DNA of 64,000 nt, from positions 248,001-312,000 of the forward strand of contig NZ_WBJY01000002.1 in the NCBI RefSeq assembly GCF_008831085.1, read 5' to 3'. The translations under genes were made by a program, and so were the position numbers. Of this stretch, positions 19,578-27,522 are shown piece by piece (position 1 is the first letter of the stretch; the number at the start of each line of letters is the position of its first letter). The notes under the pieces are model-generated. The model saw only the letters and a program-made list of their open reading frames with translations, was not told the origin of the DNA and did no database searches. The DNA comes from Pseudoclavibacter endophyticus (GTDB lineage Bacteria > Actinomycetota > Actinomycetes > Actinomycetales > Microbacteriaceae).

Positions 19578-19913
19578 CGGCGACCTGGCGCCGCGCCGCC
19601 ACCGGCTACCCGACGGGACAATCGCTCCCGAACGGCTGGTAGCAGATGTCCGATCGGGTAGCTCCTTCGCCGCACGGCCACCCGCGGCTCCGCACGGCTA
19701 CCCGCGGCTCCGTCCGTGGCTACCCGCGGCTCCGAACGGCTACCCGACGGGACAATCGCTCCCGAACGGCTGGTAGCGGATGTCCGGCCCGGTAGCGGAT
19801 GTCCGGCCCGGTAGCCCCTCCGCCGTGCGGCCGAGCCTCCGGGGCGCCAAGACACCGGCAGTTCGCCCACGCGGCCGATCCGCCGCGCCGGCCGGCTGCG
19901 TAGCGTTTCGGGC
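19578..19913. repeat. Repeat-rich 336-base spacer with REP-like hairpin units
   Basis: No gene is credible here. A 50-base unit occurs twice with one mismatch, at 19603-19652 and 19737-19786. Each begins with GCTACC and carries GGTAGC about 35 bases later, with an inner GGGA/TCCC pair, so each can fold into an imperfect hairpin. Between them are shorter direct repeats of GGCTACCCGCGGCTCCG, and after the second copy GGATGTCCGGCCCGGTAGC occurs twice in tandem. The structure resembles repetitive extragenic palindromes. It may end transcription of the response regulator or be a small mobile repeat family. Confidence 0.8.
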
Positions 19914-20792
19914 ATGCTCGACATTCAGCATCTCAGCAAGCGCTACGGCAGCAGACAGGTCCTCGACGACGTTTCATTCGACGTGCGCGATGGCATGCTC
20001 ACGGGATTCGTGGGCGGTAACGGGGCGGGCAAGACGACGACGATGCGCAGCATCCTCGGCGTCGTCCGGCCGGAGCAGGGAGAGGTGAGATTCAACGGTC
20101 ACCCCCTCACGCCCGCCGACCGGGCCCGCTTCGGCTACATGCCAGAGGAGCGCGGGCTGTACCCGAAGATGAAGGTGCTCGAGCAGATCATCTACTTCGG
20201 GCAGCTGCACGGTCTCGCCGTCGAGCGAGCCAAGCGCAACGGCCTGTCGCTGCTCGAAGAGCTCGGGCTCGACATCCGCGCGAACGACCGGGTCGAGGAG
20301 CTCTCACTCGGCAACCAGCAACGCGCCCAGATCGCCACGGCGCTCGTGCACGAGCCCGACGTGCTCATGCTCGACGAACCCTTCTCCGGCCTCGACCCGG
20401 TCGCCGTCGAGTCGGTGCTCACCGTCCTGCAGCGATTCGCGGCGTCGGGCGCGCCGGTGCTGTTCTCGTCGCACCAGCTCGACGTGGTCGAGCGGCTCAG
20501 CGACCGGCTCGTGATCATCGCCGAGGGCCGCATCCGCGCAGCGGGCGACCGCCGCGAAATGCAAGCCGAGCACTCGCGCGGCCTGCACCGCATCGCCGTC
20601 GCCGACGATGCCGGCTGGCTGCGCGACGTGCCGGGTGTCGAGGTGCTCGAGTTCGAGCGCGGCTTCGCGACCTTCAGGGCCGAAGACGAGACCGCGCAGC
20701 GGGTGCTGCGCGCCGCCCTCGACCGCGGGCCGGTCACGGAGTTCGGCCCTCACCTCGTCAAGCTCGCCACCATCTACCAGGAAGTGATCTGA
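19914..20792 (+). CDS. ABC transporter ATPase, NatA-like
   Basis: 292 residues. ATP-binding motifs: GGNGAGKTTT, the signature LSLGNQQRAQIA, Walker B VLMLDEPFSGLD and switch His in VLFSSHQLD. The signature LSLGNQQR and the C-terminal extension of about 80 residues are typical of ATPases paired with ABC-2/NatB permeases (sodium, lantibiotic or drug export). The stop overlaps the permease start (TGATG), so the two form one operon and one complex at the cytoplasmic membrane. Confidence 0.93.
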   Translation: MLDIQHLSKRYGSRQVLDDVSFDVRDGMLTGFVGGNGAGKTTTMRSILGVVRPEQGEVRFNGHPLTPADRARFGYMPEERGLYPKMKVLEQIIYFGQLHGLAVERAKRNGLSLLEELGLDIRANDRVEELSLGNQQRAQIATALVHEPDVLMLDEPFSGLDPVAVESVLTVLQRFAASGAPVLFSSHQLDVVERLSDRLVIIAEGRIRAAGDRREMQAEHSRGLHRIAVADDAGWLRDVPGVEVLEFERGFATFRAEDETAQRVLRAALDRGPVTEFGPHLVKLATIYQEVI

Positions 20793-22048
20793 TGACCTCG
20801 ACCACATCGGGCAACGCGGCAACGGGCGCGGGCGCCGGGCACGGCGACGCGAGCGGAGCATCCCCCCAACCGCCGAGCGGCGGCCCCGGCACGGGCAGCG
20901 GGCCGAGCCGGGCGATCTCGTTCTGGGAGGGCGTGAAGCTCGTCGCGAAACGCGACATGCTCATGCAGGTGCGCTCCCGGGCGTTCCAGGTGAGCTTCAT
21001 CCTCACGCTCGTGCTCGTCGGCGGCGGCATCATCGCCTTCGGCATCTTCGGGCAGCAGTCGTTCGGTGGCGACGATGCCCCGACGGTCGCCGTCACGGAG
21101 GAGACCGCGCCCATCGTGGCCGACGCGGGCCTCGAGGCGACCGAGTTCAGTTCGGTGCAGGATGCCGTTGCCGCCGTCGAGAGCGGCGAAGCCGACTCCG
21201 CGGTCCTGCCGGCCACATCGATCGGTGAGATCGAGGCCTACAACAGCGACGGGACGCCGGCGGAAACGCCGAGCGGCGGCGGATTCGTCATCGTGGGCCT
21301 CGAGGAGCCGAGCAGCGGGGTCACAAGCGCGCTGACGATCACGCCGGAAGGATTCGCCCTCGAGCAGCCGACGGCGCCCTCTGGGCTCGTCTACCTGCTC
21401 ACGGTCTTCTTCGGCATCATGTTCTTCATGTCGGCGATCACCTATTGCTCGACCATCGCCCAGTCTGTCGTTGAAGAGAAGCAGACCCGCATCGTCGAAC
21501 TGCTGCTCGCGACGGTCTCGCCCCGCACGATCATGGCGGGCAAGGTGCTCGGCAATAGCCTGCTCGCACTTGCACAGGTCGCCGCGATCGGCCTCGTCTC
21601 GGTGCTCGCGCTCGCCGCGACCGGCCAGGCGGCGCTCTTCACCATGGTCGGCCCCGCCATCGTGTGGTTTGCGGTGCTGTTCGTCGTCGGGTTCGTGCTG
21701 CTCGCCGCCCTCTACGCCGGCGTCGCGGCGACGGTCTCGCGTCAGGAGGACGTCGGCACGGCTACGACGCCGCTCATGTTCGTGATCATGATCCCGTACA
21801 TCCTGTCGTTCTTCGCGAGCGAGAACCCCGTGCTCATGACCGTCATGAGCTACGTGCCGTTCTCGGCGCCGATCGCCATGCCGGTGCGCGTCTTCACGGG
21901 CGACGCGATGTGGTGGGAGCCCGTCGCCTCGCTGGTGCTGCTCGTCCTCGCGGCCGCGGTTGCGATCTGGATCGGCTCGAAGATCTACGAGAACGCCGTG
22001 CTCCGCACTGGCGGACGGGTAAAGCTGAGTGAGGCGCTGAGGGGCTGA
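20792..22048 (+). CDS. ABC-2 type permease, NatB-like
   Basis: 418 residues. After a Gly/Ser-rich leader there is a first membrane helix (VSFILTLVLVGGGIIAFGIFG), then an extracytoplasmic domain of about 130 residues (residues 90-200), then five or six C-terminal membrane helices containing the family motif EEKQTRIVELLLATVSPRTIMAGKVLGN. This is the NatB/ABC-2 architecture. With the adjacent ATPase it forms an exporter of unknown cargo, possibly sodium or a toxic compound. A hairpin with a short pyrimidine-rich tail follows at 22088-22123. Confidence 0.92.
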   Translation: MTSTTSGNAATGAGAGHGDASGASPQPPSGGPGTGSGPSRAISFWEGVKLVAKRDMLMQVRSRAFQVSFILTLVLVGGGIIAFGIFGQQSFGGDDAPTVAVTEETAPIVADAGLEATEFSSVQDAVAAVESGEADSAVLPATSIGEIEAYNSDGTPAETPSGGGFVIVGLEEPSSGVTSALTITPEGFALEQPTAPSGLVYLLTVFFGIMFFMSAITYCSTIAQSVVEEKQTRIVELLLATVSPRTIMAGKVLGNSLLALAQVAAIGLVSVLALAATGQAALFTMVGPAIVWFAVLFVVGFVLLAALYAGVAATVSRQEDVGTATTPLMFVIMIPYILSFFASENPVLMTVMSYVPFSAPIAMPVRVFTGDAMWWEPVASLVLLVLAAAVAIWIGSKIYENAVLRTGGRVKLSEALRG

Positions 22049-22087
22049 GCGCCGCCGCTTCGGGCCCTTGAGGGTGCCGGAGCGGGC

Positions 22088-22123
22088 AGGGGCGCCGCGC
22101 GACGAGTGCGGCGCCCCTCTTCT
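22088..22123 (+). terminator. Intrinsic terminator after the NatAB-like operon
   Basis: An 11-bp perfect stem (AGGGGCGCCGC / GCGGCGCCCCT) with a 9-base loop is followed by CTTCT. It sits between convergent genes, so it may work in both directions, better on the plus strand. Confidence 0.75.
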
Positions 22124-22190
22124 GCGCCCCGAAGGAGGAGTCCACGTAGGGCGACGAATAACCGACGGGCACATCTGCGACGCTGCCGGC

Positions 22191-23399
22191 TCACGCCGTG
22201 CGGCCGCGTCTGATCGCCATGAACAAGCCGGTCGCAAAGAGCGAAGTGATCGTCATCGTGATGCCGAGCGCCAGCGTCGATTCGCTCCCGCCGATTCCGA
22301 CCAGGGGACTCACGATCGCCCCCACGGTGAACTGCAGGGCGCCGAGCACCGCCGAGGCGGTTCCCGCGAACTGCCGGACCCTCCCCAGGGCGAGGGCCGT
22401 CGCATTCCCGAAGACGAGGCCGACTCCGATGCTCGCGGTCCCGAGTGGCACGAACGTCCACCAGGCATATCCGCTGGAAGCGAGGACGAGGACGGCGATG
22501 CTGCTGGCGGAGAGGATCCCGAGGCCGACTCCGAGGAGGCGGTGCGGGCCGAGCCGCATCACCAACCGGGCCGAGAGGAGCCCCCCGGAGATCGCGAGCA
22601 GAGAGTTGAAGCCGAAGGCGACGCCGAAGGCGGTGGCGCTCAGCCCCATGATCTCCTGATAGACGAATGGCGACGCGGAGATGTATCCCATGAGCGCGCC
22701 GAATGAAAAGACGAACATGCCCGTATAGGCCAGGTAATGCGGGTCCAAGACTGCCCGCACGGCGCCAACTGGGCGCTTGAGGGGCGTGGCCGCTGCACGG
22801 ACGCGAGTCTCCGGAACGAAGAGGATGCTGACGACGAACATCGCGGCGGCGATCCCGAACAAGACCCAGAGGATCCCGCGCCACTCCAGGAGAGGGGTGA
22901 GGATGCCGCCAATCAGTGGCGCGACCACGGGAGCGGCGCCCCCGATCGCGGTCATGAGAGAGAGGTGACGGGCGGCTCTGCTGCCGGTGCTCGTGTCGGC
23001 GATCACCGCTCGACCGATGACGACGCCCGCTGCACCGCTCAGCCCCTGAACGAAGCGGGCGATGACGAGCACCTCGATGGTGGGGGCGGTCGCCGTGACA
23101 ACGCTCGCGGCGACGCACAGGGCGGATCCGAGCAAGAGCGGCCCCCTGCGACCGAACCGGTCCGACAGTGAGCCGAAGACCAGCTGGCCGACGGCGATGC
23201 CGAGCAGGCAGCTCGTCAGCGTGAGCTGGACGCCGGTCGCGGTCGTCTCGAGGTCACTCATCATTCCGGGGAACGCCGGGAGGTAGAGGTCGATCCCGAA
23301 CGGTGCCATGGCCGCCAGGAGGGCGAGTGAGAACAGCAGCGTCGCGGGGAGCGCGCCACTGGAACCCGGAGGCGGCTGAGGACCGGCCAAAGGAGTCAT
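22191..23399 (-). CDS. Multidrug efflux MFS transporter, Bcr/CflA family
   Basis: 402 residues, about 12 membrane helices. I chose the ATG at 23399 (GGAAGGG directly upstream), which gives the usual Bcr/CflA length of about 400. Diagnostic motifs are MAPFGIDLYLPAFPGM in helix 1, GQLVFGSLSDRFGRRGPLLLG (motif A), ARFVQGLSGAAGVVIGRAV (helix 4) and SPFVYQEIMGLSATAFGVAFG in the second half. The family exports drugs or small polar metabolites by proton antiport. It is transcribed away from the amine-oxidase gene at 23582. The 182-base spacer contains an AT-rich operator-like site, so it may be co-regulated with the catabolic cluster and could export an intermediate. Confidence 0.9.
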   Translation of the reverse strand: MTPLAGPQPPPGSSGALPATLLFSLALLAAMAPFGIDLYLPAFPGMMSDLETTATGVQLTLTSCLLGIAVGQLVFGSLSDRFGRRGPLLLGSALCVAASVVTATAPTIEVLVIARFVQGLSGAAGVVIGRAVIADTSTGSRAARHLSLMTAIGGAAPVVAPLIGGILTPLLEWRGILWVLFGIAAAMFVVSILFVPETRVRAAATPLKRPVGAVRAVLDPHYLAYTGMFVFSFGALMGYISASPFVYQEIMGLSATAFGVAFGFNSLLAISGGLLSARLVMRLGPHRLLGVGLGILSASSIAVLVLASSGYAWWTFVPLGTASIGVGLVFGNATALALGRVRQFAGTASAVLGALQFTVGAIVSPLVGIGGSESTLALGITMTITSLFATGLFMAIRRGRTA

Positions 23400-23529
23400 C
23401 CCTTCCTGAGCGCCGGGAGCTGGGGTTCGCGTCGGGAGAGCTCCGCGCCGCCAGGATGGCACCTGAGACGACGACGCGGAGCGGACGTGAGGCGTGGCTC
23501 GCCCTCGGACTGATTGCATCGGGCTTGTG

Positions 23530-23546
23530 TTTACTACAATACTACG
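23530..23546 (+). promoter_or_regulatory. Operator-like site C (TTTACTACAATACTACG)
   Basis: This AT-rich 17-mer, 36 bases before the amine-oxidase start, matches the site at 38335-38351 at 14 of 17 positions. A second CAATAC follows at 23549-23554. It probably overlaps the promoter. Confidence 0.5.
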
Positions 23547-23581
23547 TGCAATACACTAAAGTGAGTACGGAAGGGGTTGCC

Positions 23582-24889
23582 ATGGAGCGCACGGAGTCGA
23601 TCGCCGCACTCCCTGTCCCGTTGAGTCGACCCGACCGTGCCGAGCTGCCCCGCCGAGTCGACGTCGTGGTCGTCGGGGGTGGCCTCACGGGCCTCTTCAC
23701 CGCACTGCGGCTTCGAGAGACCGGGCGGCGGGTGGTCGTTCTCGAGGCGTGCCGGGCTGGTTGGGCGCAATCCAGCCGGAGTCTCGGTCTTATTCGGGAG
23801 CAAGGGCGCGAGGCGATCGAGGCGGCCGCGATGCGCCGCGCGAATCGGAGCTGGCAGACCCTCGCGGGCGCGCTCGGGCCGGATCTCGGTTGGATCCGTG
23901 GCGGCCATGTGTCTGTCGCCCGAGACGATGCGGCGATGCAGCGAGTCCGCGACTGGGGCGAGGTGGCACGTGAGCATGATGTCCGCTTCGAGGTGCTCAC
24001 GCGGGAGGCGCTGCGGGAGCGCATGCCTTGGCTCAGCGTCGACGTCGTCGGCGCCGGCTATACCCCCGACGACGGGCATGTCGATCCGTCGCGGGCGACG
24101 GCGTCGCTCCTGATGCTCTGCCGTCGGGCGGGCGTTGAGGTTTTCGAGGGTGCCGAGGTGCAGGGCATCGATGTCGCCGCCGGGCGGGTGACTGGCGTGT
24201 CACTTCCGGGGGCGGAGATCCGTGCCTCTGACATCGTGGTGGCGGCTGGCGCATGGTCATCGCGCCTGTTGCGAACGTGCGGTGTTCATCTGCCGATACA
24301 CGTCGGCCGCGGGACTGTTGGTCTCACCGTGCCCGCTCCTCCGATCACGCGGGCATCGGTATGGGATGTCGGAGGCGTGGGATTCCGGCAGTCCGCTGAT
24401 GGTCGGATCGTGTTCGGGCTCGGGGGATACGTCGACGTCGATGTTCACTGGGAGGACGTCGCAGAAGCCTGGAAGCTCCTGCCGACCCTGGTGAAGAGCC
24501 GCGGGCAGATGTCCGTTCGCATCGGACGGGAGCTCGTGCGTGATGTCGGAGGGCTGCTGGCGAGGCGCGAGCTCCCATCGCTGCCGTTCGAAACCCCCCG
24601 CGTGAACGGCCGGCAGGTCACCGAGGGGAGCCGCAGGCTGGCCGAGCTTGTGCCGGAACTGGAGGGCGTGGACTGCAACCTGAGCTGGGGCGGGGTGATC
24701 GATGCCACGCCGGACTTCCTGCCCATCGTCGGTGGCGCATCCATCGATGGTCTCGCCCTGATCGTGGGGACGAGCGGGCATGGTCTTGGTTTGGCCCCGG
24801 CGCTTGGCGACGGAGTCGCTCGGCTCATCGACACGGGTTCGTCGCCCGCATACTTGGACGCCTTTGCTTCGTCCCGATTCGATCGTTGA
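23582..24889 (+). CDS. FAD-dependent amine oxidase (DAO family, PuuB-like)
   Basis: 435 residues. The ATG at 23582 is preceded by GGAAGGGG; in-frame codons further upstream cross the AT-rich promoter. Residues 25-55 form the dinucleotide-binding fold VDVVVVGGGLTGLFTALRLRETGRRVVVLEA. Further DAO-fold elements are DDGHVDPSRATASLL, the second FAD contact IVVAAGAWSSRLL and the C-terminal LSWGGVIDATPDFLPIVGG and GTSGHGLGLAPALGD. Relatives include gamma-glutamylputrescine oxidase and glycine/sarcosine oxidases: they oxidise a C-N bond to an imine that hydrolyses to aldehyde plus ammonia or amine. Given the GS-like ligase and amidotransferase-like hydrolase in this cluster, a gamma-glutamyl amine is a plausible substrate. 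No aldehyde dehydrogenase gene is present nearby. Confidence 0.87.
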   Translation: MERTESIAALPVPLSRPDRAELPRRVDVVVVGGGLTGLFTALRLRETGRRVVVLEACRAGWAQSSRSLGLIREQGREAIEAAAMRRANRSWQTLAGALGPDLGWIRGGHVSVARDDAAMQRVRDWGEVAREHDVRFEVLTREALRERMPWLSVDVVGAGYTPDDGHVDPSRATASLLMLCRRAGVEVFEGAEVQGIDVAAGRVTGVSLPGAEIRASDIVVAAGAWSSRLLRTCGVHLPIHVGRGTVGLTVPAPPITRASVWDVGGVGFRQSADGRIVFGLGGYVDVDVHWEDVAEAWKLLPTLVKSRGQMSVRIGRELVRDVGGLLARRELPSLPFETPRVNGRQVTEGSRRLAELVPELEGVDCNLSWGGVIDATPDFLPIVGGASIDGLALIVGTSGHGLGLAPALGDGVARLIDTGSSPAYLDAFASSRFDR

Positions 24890-24899
24890 CCAAGGGTTG

Positions 24900-24932
24900 T
24901 TTTAGGGATACAGTAGTATTCGTAAAATAACC
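24900..24932 (+). promoter_or_regulatory. Operator-like site A (TTTTAGGGATAC...AACC)
   Basis: TTTTAGGGATAC at 24900-24911 is identical to 34485-34496, and the two 33-base sites agree at about 22 positions, both ending in AACC. The site also contains TACAGTA (24909-24915), the core of sites D and E. It lies 24 bases before the hydrolase start at 24956 and includes a possible -10 TAGTAT. Confidence 0.55.
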
Positions 24933-24955
24933 AAAGTCGTCAGGAGTCGCACAAG

Positions 24956-25771
24956 ATGAGTAGCGAACTGCCATGGCCGTTCTACACGGAGCCGCGGAAG
25001 ATAACCGTTCGAGATCTCGACGTTGCCTACCGGAGGGAGGGTTCCGGTGAGCCGGTGGTGTACTTCCATGGGGCGGGCCTCACTCGCAGGTGGATACCGT
25101 TCTATGAGGAGATGGCCAAGCGCGTTGATTTCATCGCGCCGGAGCACCCGGGGTTCGGTGATACCCCGTTCCCCGACTGGCTTGATGGATTCGATGATCT
25201 CGTCCTCCACTACGCGGAGCTTTTCGACGCCATGGGCCTCAAAACCTTCCATCTGGTCGGACACTCGTTGGGCGGATGGATCGCCGCCGAGTTCGCGACG
25301 TTCTTCCCCGAGCGCCTGCGTTCGCTGCAACTGGTGACGCCCGCTGGGCTCAAGGGTGCCGATCTGCACGATGCGTTCCGGCAGGACGGTGACGAGGCGC
25401 TCGAGCGCCTCTTCAACGGGCACGCCGACGCGTTCCCGGAGTACACCGACGACGGTGATCCGGTCGAGGCGCTCGTGCACAACTACAAGGAGCTGACCAC
25501 TCGCGCTCGCCTCGCGTGGCAGCCTCGCTATGATCCCAAGCTCGAACGCCGTCTCGGGCGCGTGCACGTGCCGGCGAGGGTGCTGCTTGCGGAAGACGAC
25601 CGTGTGCTCGACAGCGACGTCGGCGCGCGGTATGCGGACTTCATTCCGGGGGCAACGGTCGACGTTGTGCGTTCGACGCCGATCCCGACGTCGCACCTGC
25701 CGTTCGTCCAAGCGCCCGAGGGGCTGGCCACGACGCTGGTTGATTTTGTCGAGAAAAGCACGAAGGGCTGA
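24956..25771 (+). CDS. Alpha/beta-fold hydrolase (meta-cleavage-product-hydrolase-like)
   Basis: 271 residues; the ATG follows AGGAG by about nine bases. The alpha/beta-hydrolase fold is complete: oxyanion region YFHGAGL (36-42), nucleophile elbow LVGHSLGGW with Ser104, acid Asp215 in LLAEDDRVLD and His247 in IPTSHLPF. Size and motifs fit hydrolases that cleave C-C bonds in ring-fission products, or simple esterases/amidases. It is the first gene of a run: hydrolase, luciferase-like monooxygenase (stop and start adjacent), small ABM-like protein. The run has its own operator-like promoter. With an extradiol dioxygenase 13 kb away in the same island, hydrolysis of a ring-cleavage product is likely, though not shown. 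Confidence 0.88.
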   Translation: MSSELPWPFYTEPRKITVRDLDVAYRREGSGEPVVYFHGAGLTRRWIPFYEEMAKRVDFIAPEHPGFGDTPFPDWLDGFDDLVLHYAELFDAMGLKTFHLVGHSLGGWIAAEFATFFPERLRSLQLVTPAGLKGADLHDAFRQDGDEALERLFNGHADAFPEYTDDGDPVEALVHNYKELTTRARLAWQPRYDPKLERRLGRVHVPARVLLAEDDRVLDSDVGARYADFIPGATVDVVRSTPIPTSHLPFVQAPEGLATTLVDFVEKSTKG

Positions 25772-27124
25772 ATGAGCATGCCGAACAATCTAGAGTTCTA
25801 CATCAATTTCGGTGGCAAGTTCCCATACATCCCGCGGCGGGATCAGCTAGGGAAATCCATCTTCATCTCCACCCCCAACGACCACTACGACGACGTGCGC
25901 GGTCAGCGGATCATCGAAGACTTCCTCGGCAACTTCGCGCAGGCCGAAAAGCTCGGATATGACGGTGCGGTCATCCTCGAGCAGCACAGCGGCCCCAATG
26001 CCATCGCGGGACAGTCCATCGTCATGGCGGCGGCTGCCATCTCGCGGACGACGAACATGCGGATCGGCACGGTCGGCGCGATCCTCAACAGCTACCTGAC
26101 GCCGATGCGGTATGCCGAGGAGATCGCGACGCTCGACATCCTCTCGAACGGCCGGTATTTCTTCGGTCTCCCCATGGGCATCGGCGCCAACTACCACGGC
26201 CTCGGCATGATGAACCCGACCTACGCACGTGAACGGTTCCGCGAGGCGCATGACTTCCTGAAGCGGGCGTTCACCGAGGACGGCCCCTTCAAGTTCGATG
26301 GAAAGTTCTTCAACGCGGAGTACGTCAACCTCTGGCCGAAACCACTCCAGAAACCGTATCCGGAGGCGTGGGTTCCGGCGGCCGGGTCGAAGGAATCGCT
26401 CGCGTTCGCGGCACAGAACGGCTACTCCTACCTCGCGGTCCTCGTGCCGTGGCCGATTCTGCTGAAGAACTGCCGGACGTTCCGCGAGCAGGTCGAGGAA
26501 GCCGGGCAGGAGTGGGATCCTCGCCGTATCGTGTCCACCCCGCACGTCTACGTGGCCGAGACCGACCGTCAGGCTCGCAAAGAGGCGGAGGCGCACGTGA
26601 TGTCCCTCCTGCAGAATTCGCTCGGGTCTCCCTTCCACGATTCTTTCCCGCCGGGACATGTCACGGAGGGGTCTCTGCGGGGAATGGCCGCCGGCGGCGG
26701 GTATCGCAGCAAAGACGTGAGCGAGACCACCTATGAGGACGCCCTTGAGTCAGGGCAGTTCATCGTCGGATCACCCGACACCGTCGCCGAGCGTCTCGAG
26801 GAGATCACCACGGAGATGGACGCTGGGCGGGTCTGCATCACGGGCGACACGTGGACGATGCCCTCATGGATGACGACGAAGAACATGACGCTGTTCGCCG
26901 AGGAGGTCATGCCCAGGTTCCGCCCGGCCGGCGGGCGCCCGATCTGGGACCGCACTGAGCGCGCCGGCTACCGCACGGTGAGCGAGTACGGGGCGATCGC
27001 GGGCGAGCCGAAGTTCATCCCGCAGTCGATCATCGAAGGCGTCGGCGCAGTCGACATCCGCACCGCGCACGTCGATGAGTTGCGCGTCCCGATCGAAGAA
27101 GCGGGACGAGTCGAGTCGAGCTGA
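25772..27124 (+). CDS. LLM-class (luciferase-like) flavin-dependent monooxygenase
   Basis: 450 residues, starting immediately after the hydrolase stop; a second Met two codons in is an alternative start. The bacterial-luciferase TIM barrel is evident: KLGYDGAVILEQHSGPNAI, TNMRIGTVGAILNSYLTPMRYAEEIATLDILSNGRYFFGLPMGIGANYHGLG, EAHDFLKRAFTEDGPFKFDGKFF and GSPDTVAERLEEITTEMDAGRVCI. Such enzymes use reduced FMN made by a separate reductase to oxygenate, and sometimes cleave, aromatic or N-heterocyclic substrates, as in pyridine and pyrimidine degradation. No flavin reductase gene is evident in the island. It is longer than typical (about 350-400 residues), with an extra C-terminal 60 residues. It probably performs the key oxygenation of the pathway. 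Confidence 0.9.
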   Translation: MSMPNNLEFYINFGGKFPYIPRRDQLGKSIFISTPNDHYDDVRGQRIIEDFLGNFAQAEKLGYDGAVILEQHSGPNAIAGQSIVMAAAAISRTTNMRIGTVGAILNSYLTPMRYAEEIATLDILSNGRYFFGLPMGIGANYHGLGMMNPTYARERFREAHDFLKRAFTEDGPFKFDGKFFNAEYVNLWPKPLQKPYPEAWVPAAGSKESLAFAAQNGYSYLAVLVPWPILLKNCRTFREQVEEAGQEWDPRRIVSTPHVYVAETDRQARKEAEAHVMSLLQNSLGSPFHDSFPPGHVTEGSLRGMAAGGGYRSKDVSETTYEDALESGQFIVGSPDTVAERLEEITTEMDAGRVCITGDTWTMPSWMTTKNMTLFAEEVMPRFRPAGGRPIWDRTERAGYRTVSEYGAIAGEPKFIPQSIIEGVGAVDIRTAHVDELRVPIEEAGRVESS

Positions 27125-27162
27125 CGCCACAGGCACAGCTCTCCAGTAATGAAGGAGGAAAC

Positions 27163-27450
27163 ATGACAATTGTCGTCACGGTTCGAATCCCAGACGTGGA
27201 CATCGAACGGGTGCGCCAGGTCGAGCGGGACTATCCGGAGCTGCACGAACAGCTTCGGGAGTCAATCACTCGACACGGCTGCAAGGGACACCGCCGCCTG
27301 TACCGCGAGAACGAGATCCTCGACATTGATGAGTGGGAGTCCGAGGACGACCTGAAGGCGTTCCTCGAAGAGTCCGGGCCCGTCATCCGTCAGCTGGCGG
27401 AGCTGCGGGGGACCGGAAAGCCCTCTGACACCATCTGGAACATCTACTGA
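27163..27450 (+). CDS. Small protein, antibiotic-biosynthesis-monooxygenase-like (ABM fold)
   Basis: 95 residues with a strong ribosome site (AAGGAGG, six bases before ATG). The pattern is a beta strand (TIVVTVRIP), a helix (IERVRQVERDYPELHEQLRESITRHG), strands (GHRRLYRENEILDIDEWES) and a helix (EDDLKAFLEESGPVIRQLAELRG). The DEWES-DD-F segment resembles the dimeric alpha/beta-barrel of ABM-like proteins, which include cofactor-free oxygenases and ligand-binding partners. It follows the luciferase-like gene by 38 bases and may assist that enzyme. The function is unproven; the strict co-location is the main clue. Confidence 0.7.
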   Translation: MTIVVTVRIPDVDIERVRQVERDYPELHEQLRESITRHGCKGHRRLYRENEILDIDEWESEDDLKAFLEESGPVIRQLAELRGTGKPSDTIWNIY

Positions 27451-27458
27451 GATACGAC

Positions 27459-27486
27459 GGTGGGGCCGGTCATTGCCGGCCCCACC
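27459..27486 (+). terminator. Strong hairpin between the ABM-like and decarboxylase genes
   Basis: An 11-bp perfect stem (GGTGGGGCCGG / CCGGCCCCACC) with a 6-base loop lies 8 bases after the stop at 27450. There is no T-run. It may partly terminate transcription and so lower decarboxylase expression relative to the upstream genes. Confidence 0.65.
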
Positions 27487-27522
27487 CCTCATTCCACGGG
27501 AATTTCCGAATCTGGAGACGCA

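Noticed and set aside
19578..19913. CRISPR array
   Set aside because: The repeats are few, of mixed length, partly palindromic and unevenly spaced; there are no regular spacers and no cas genes.
19523..19931. Minus-strand open frames through the repeat-rich spacer
   Set aside because: They translate to Arg/Pro/Gly-rich repeats created by the DNA repeats and lack a ribosome site.
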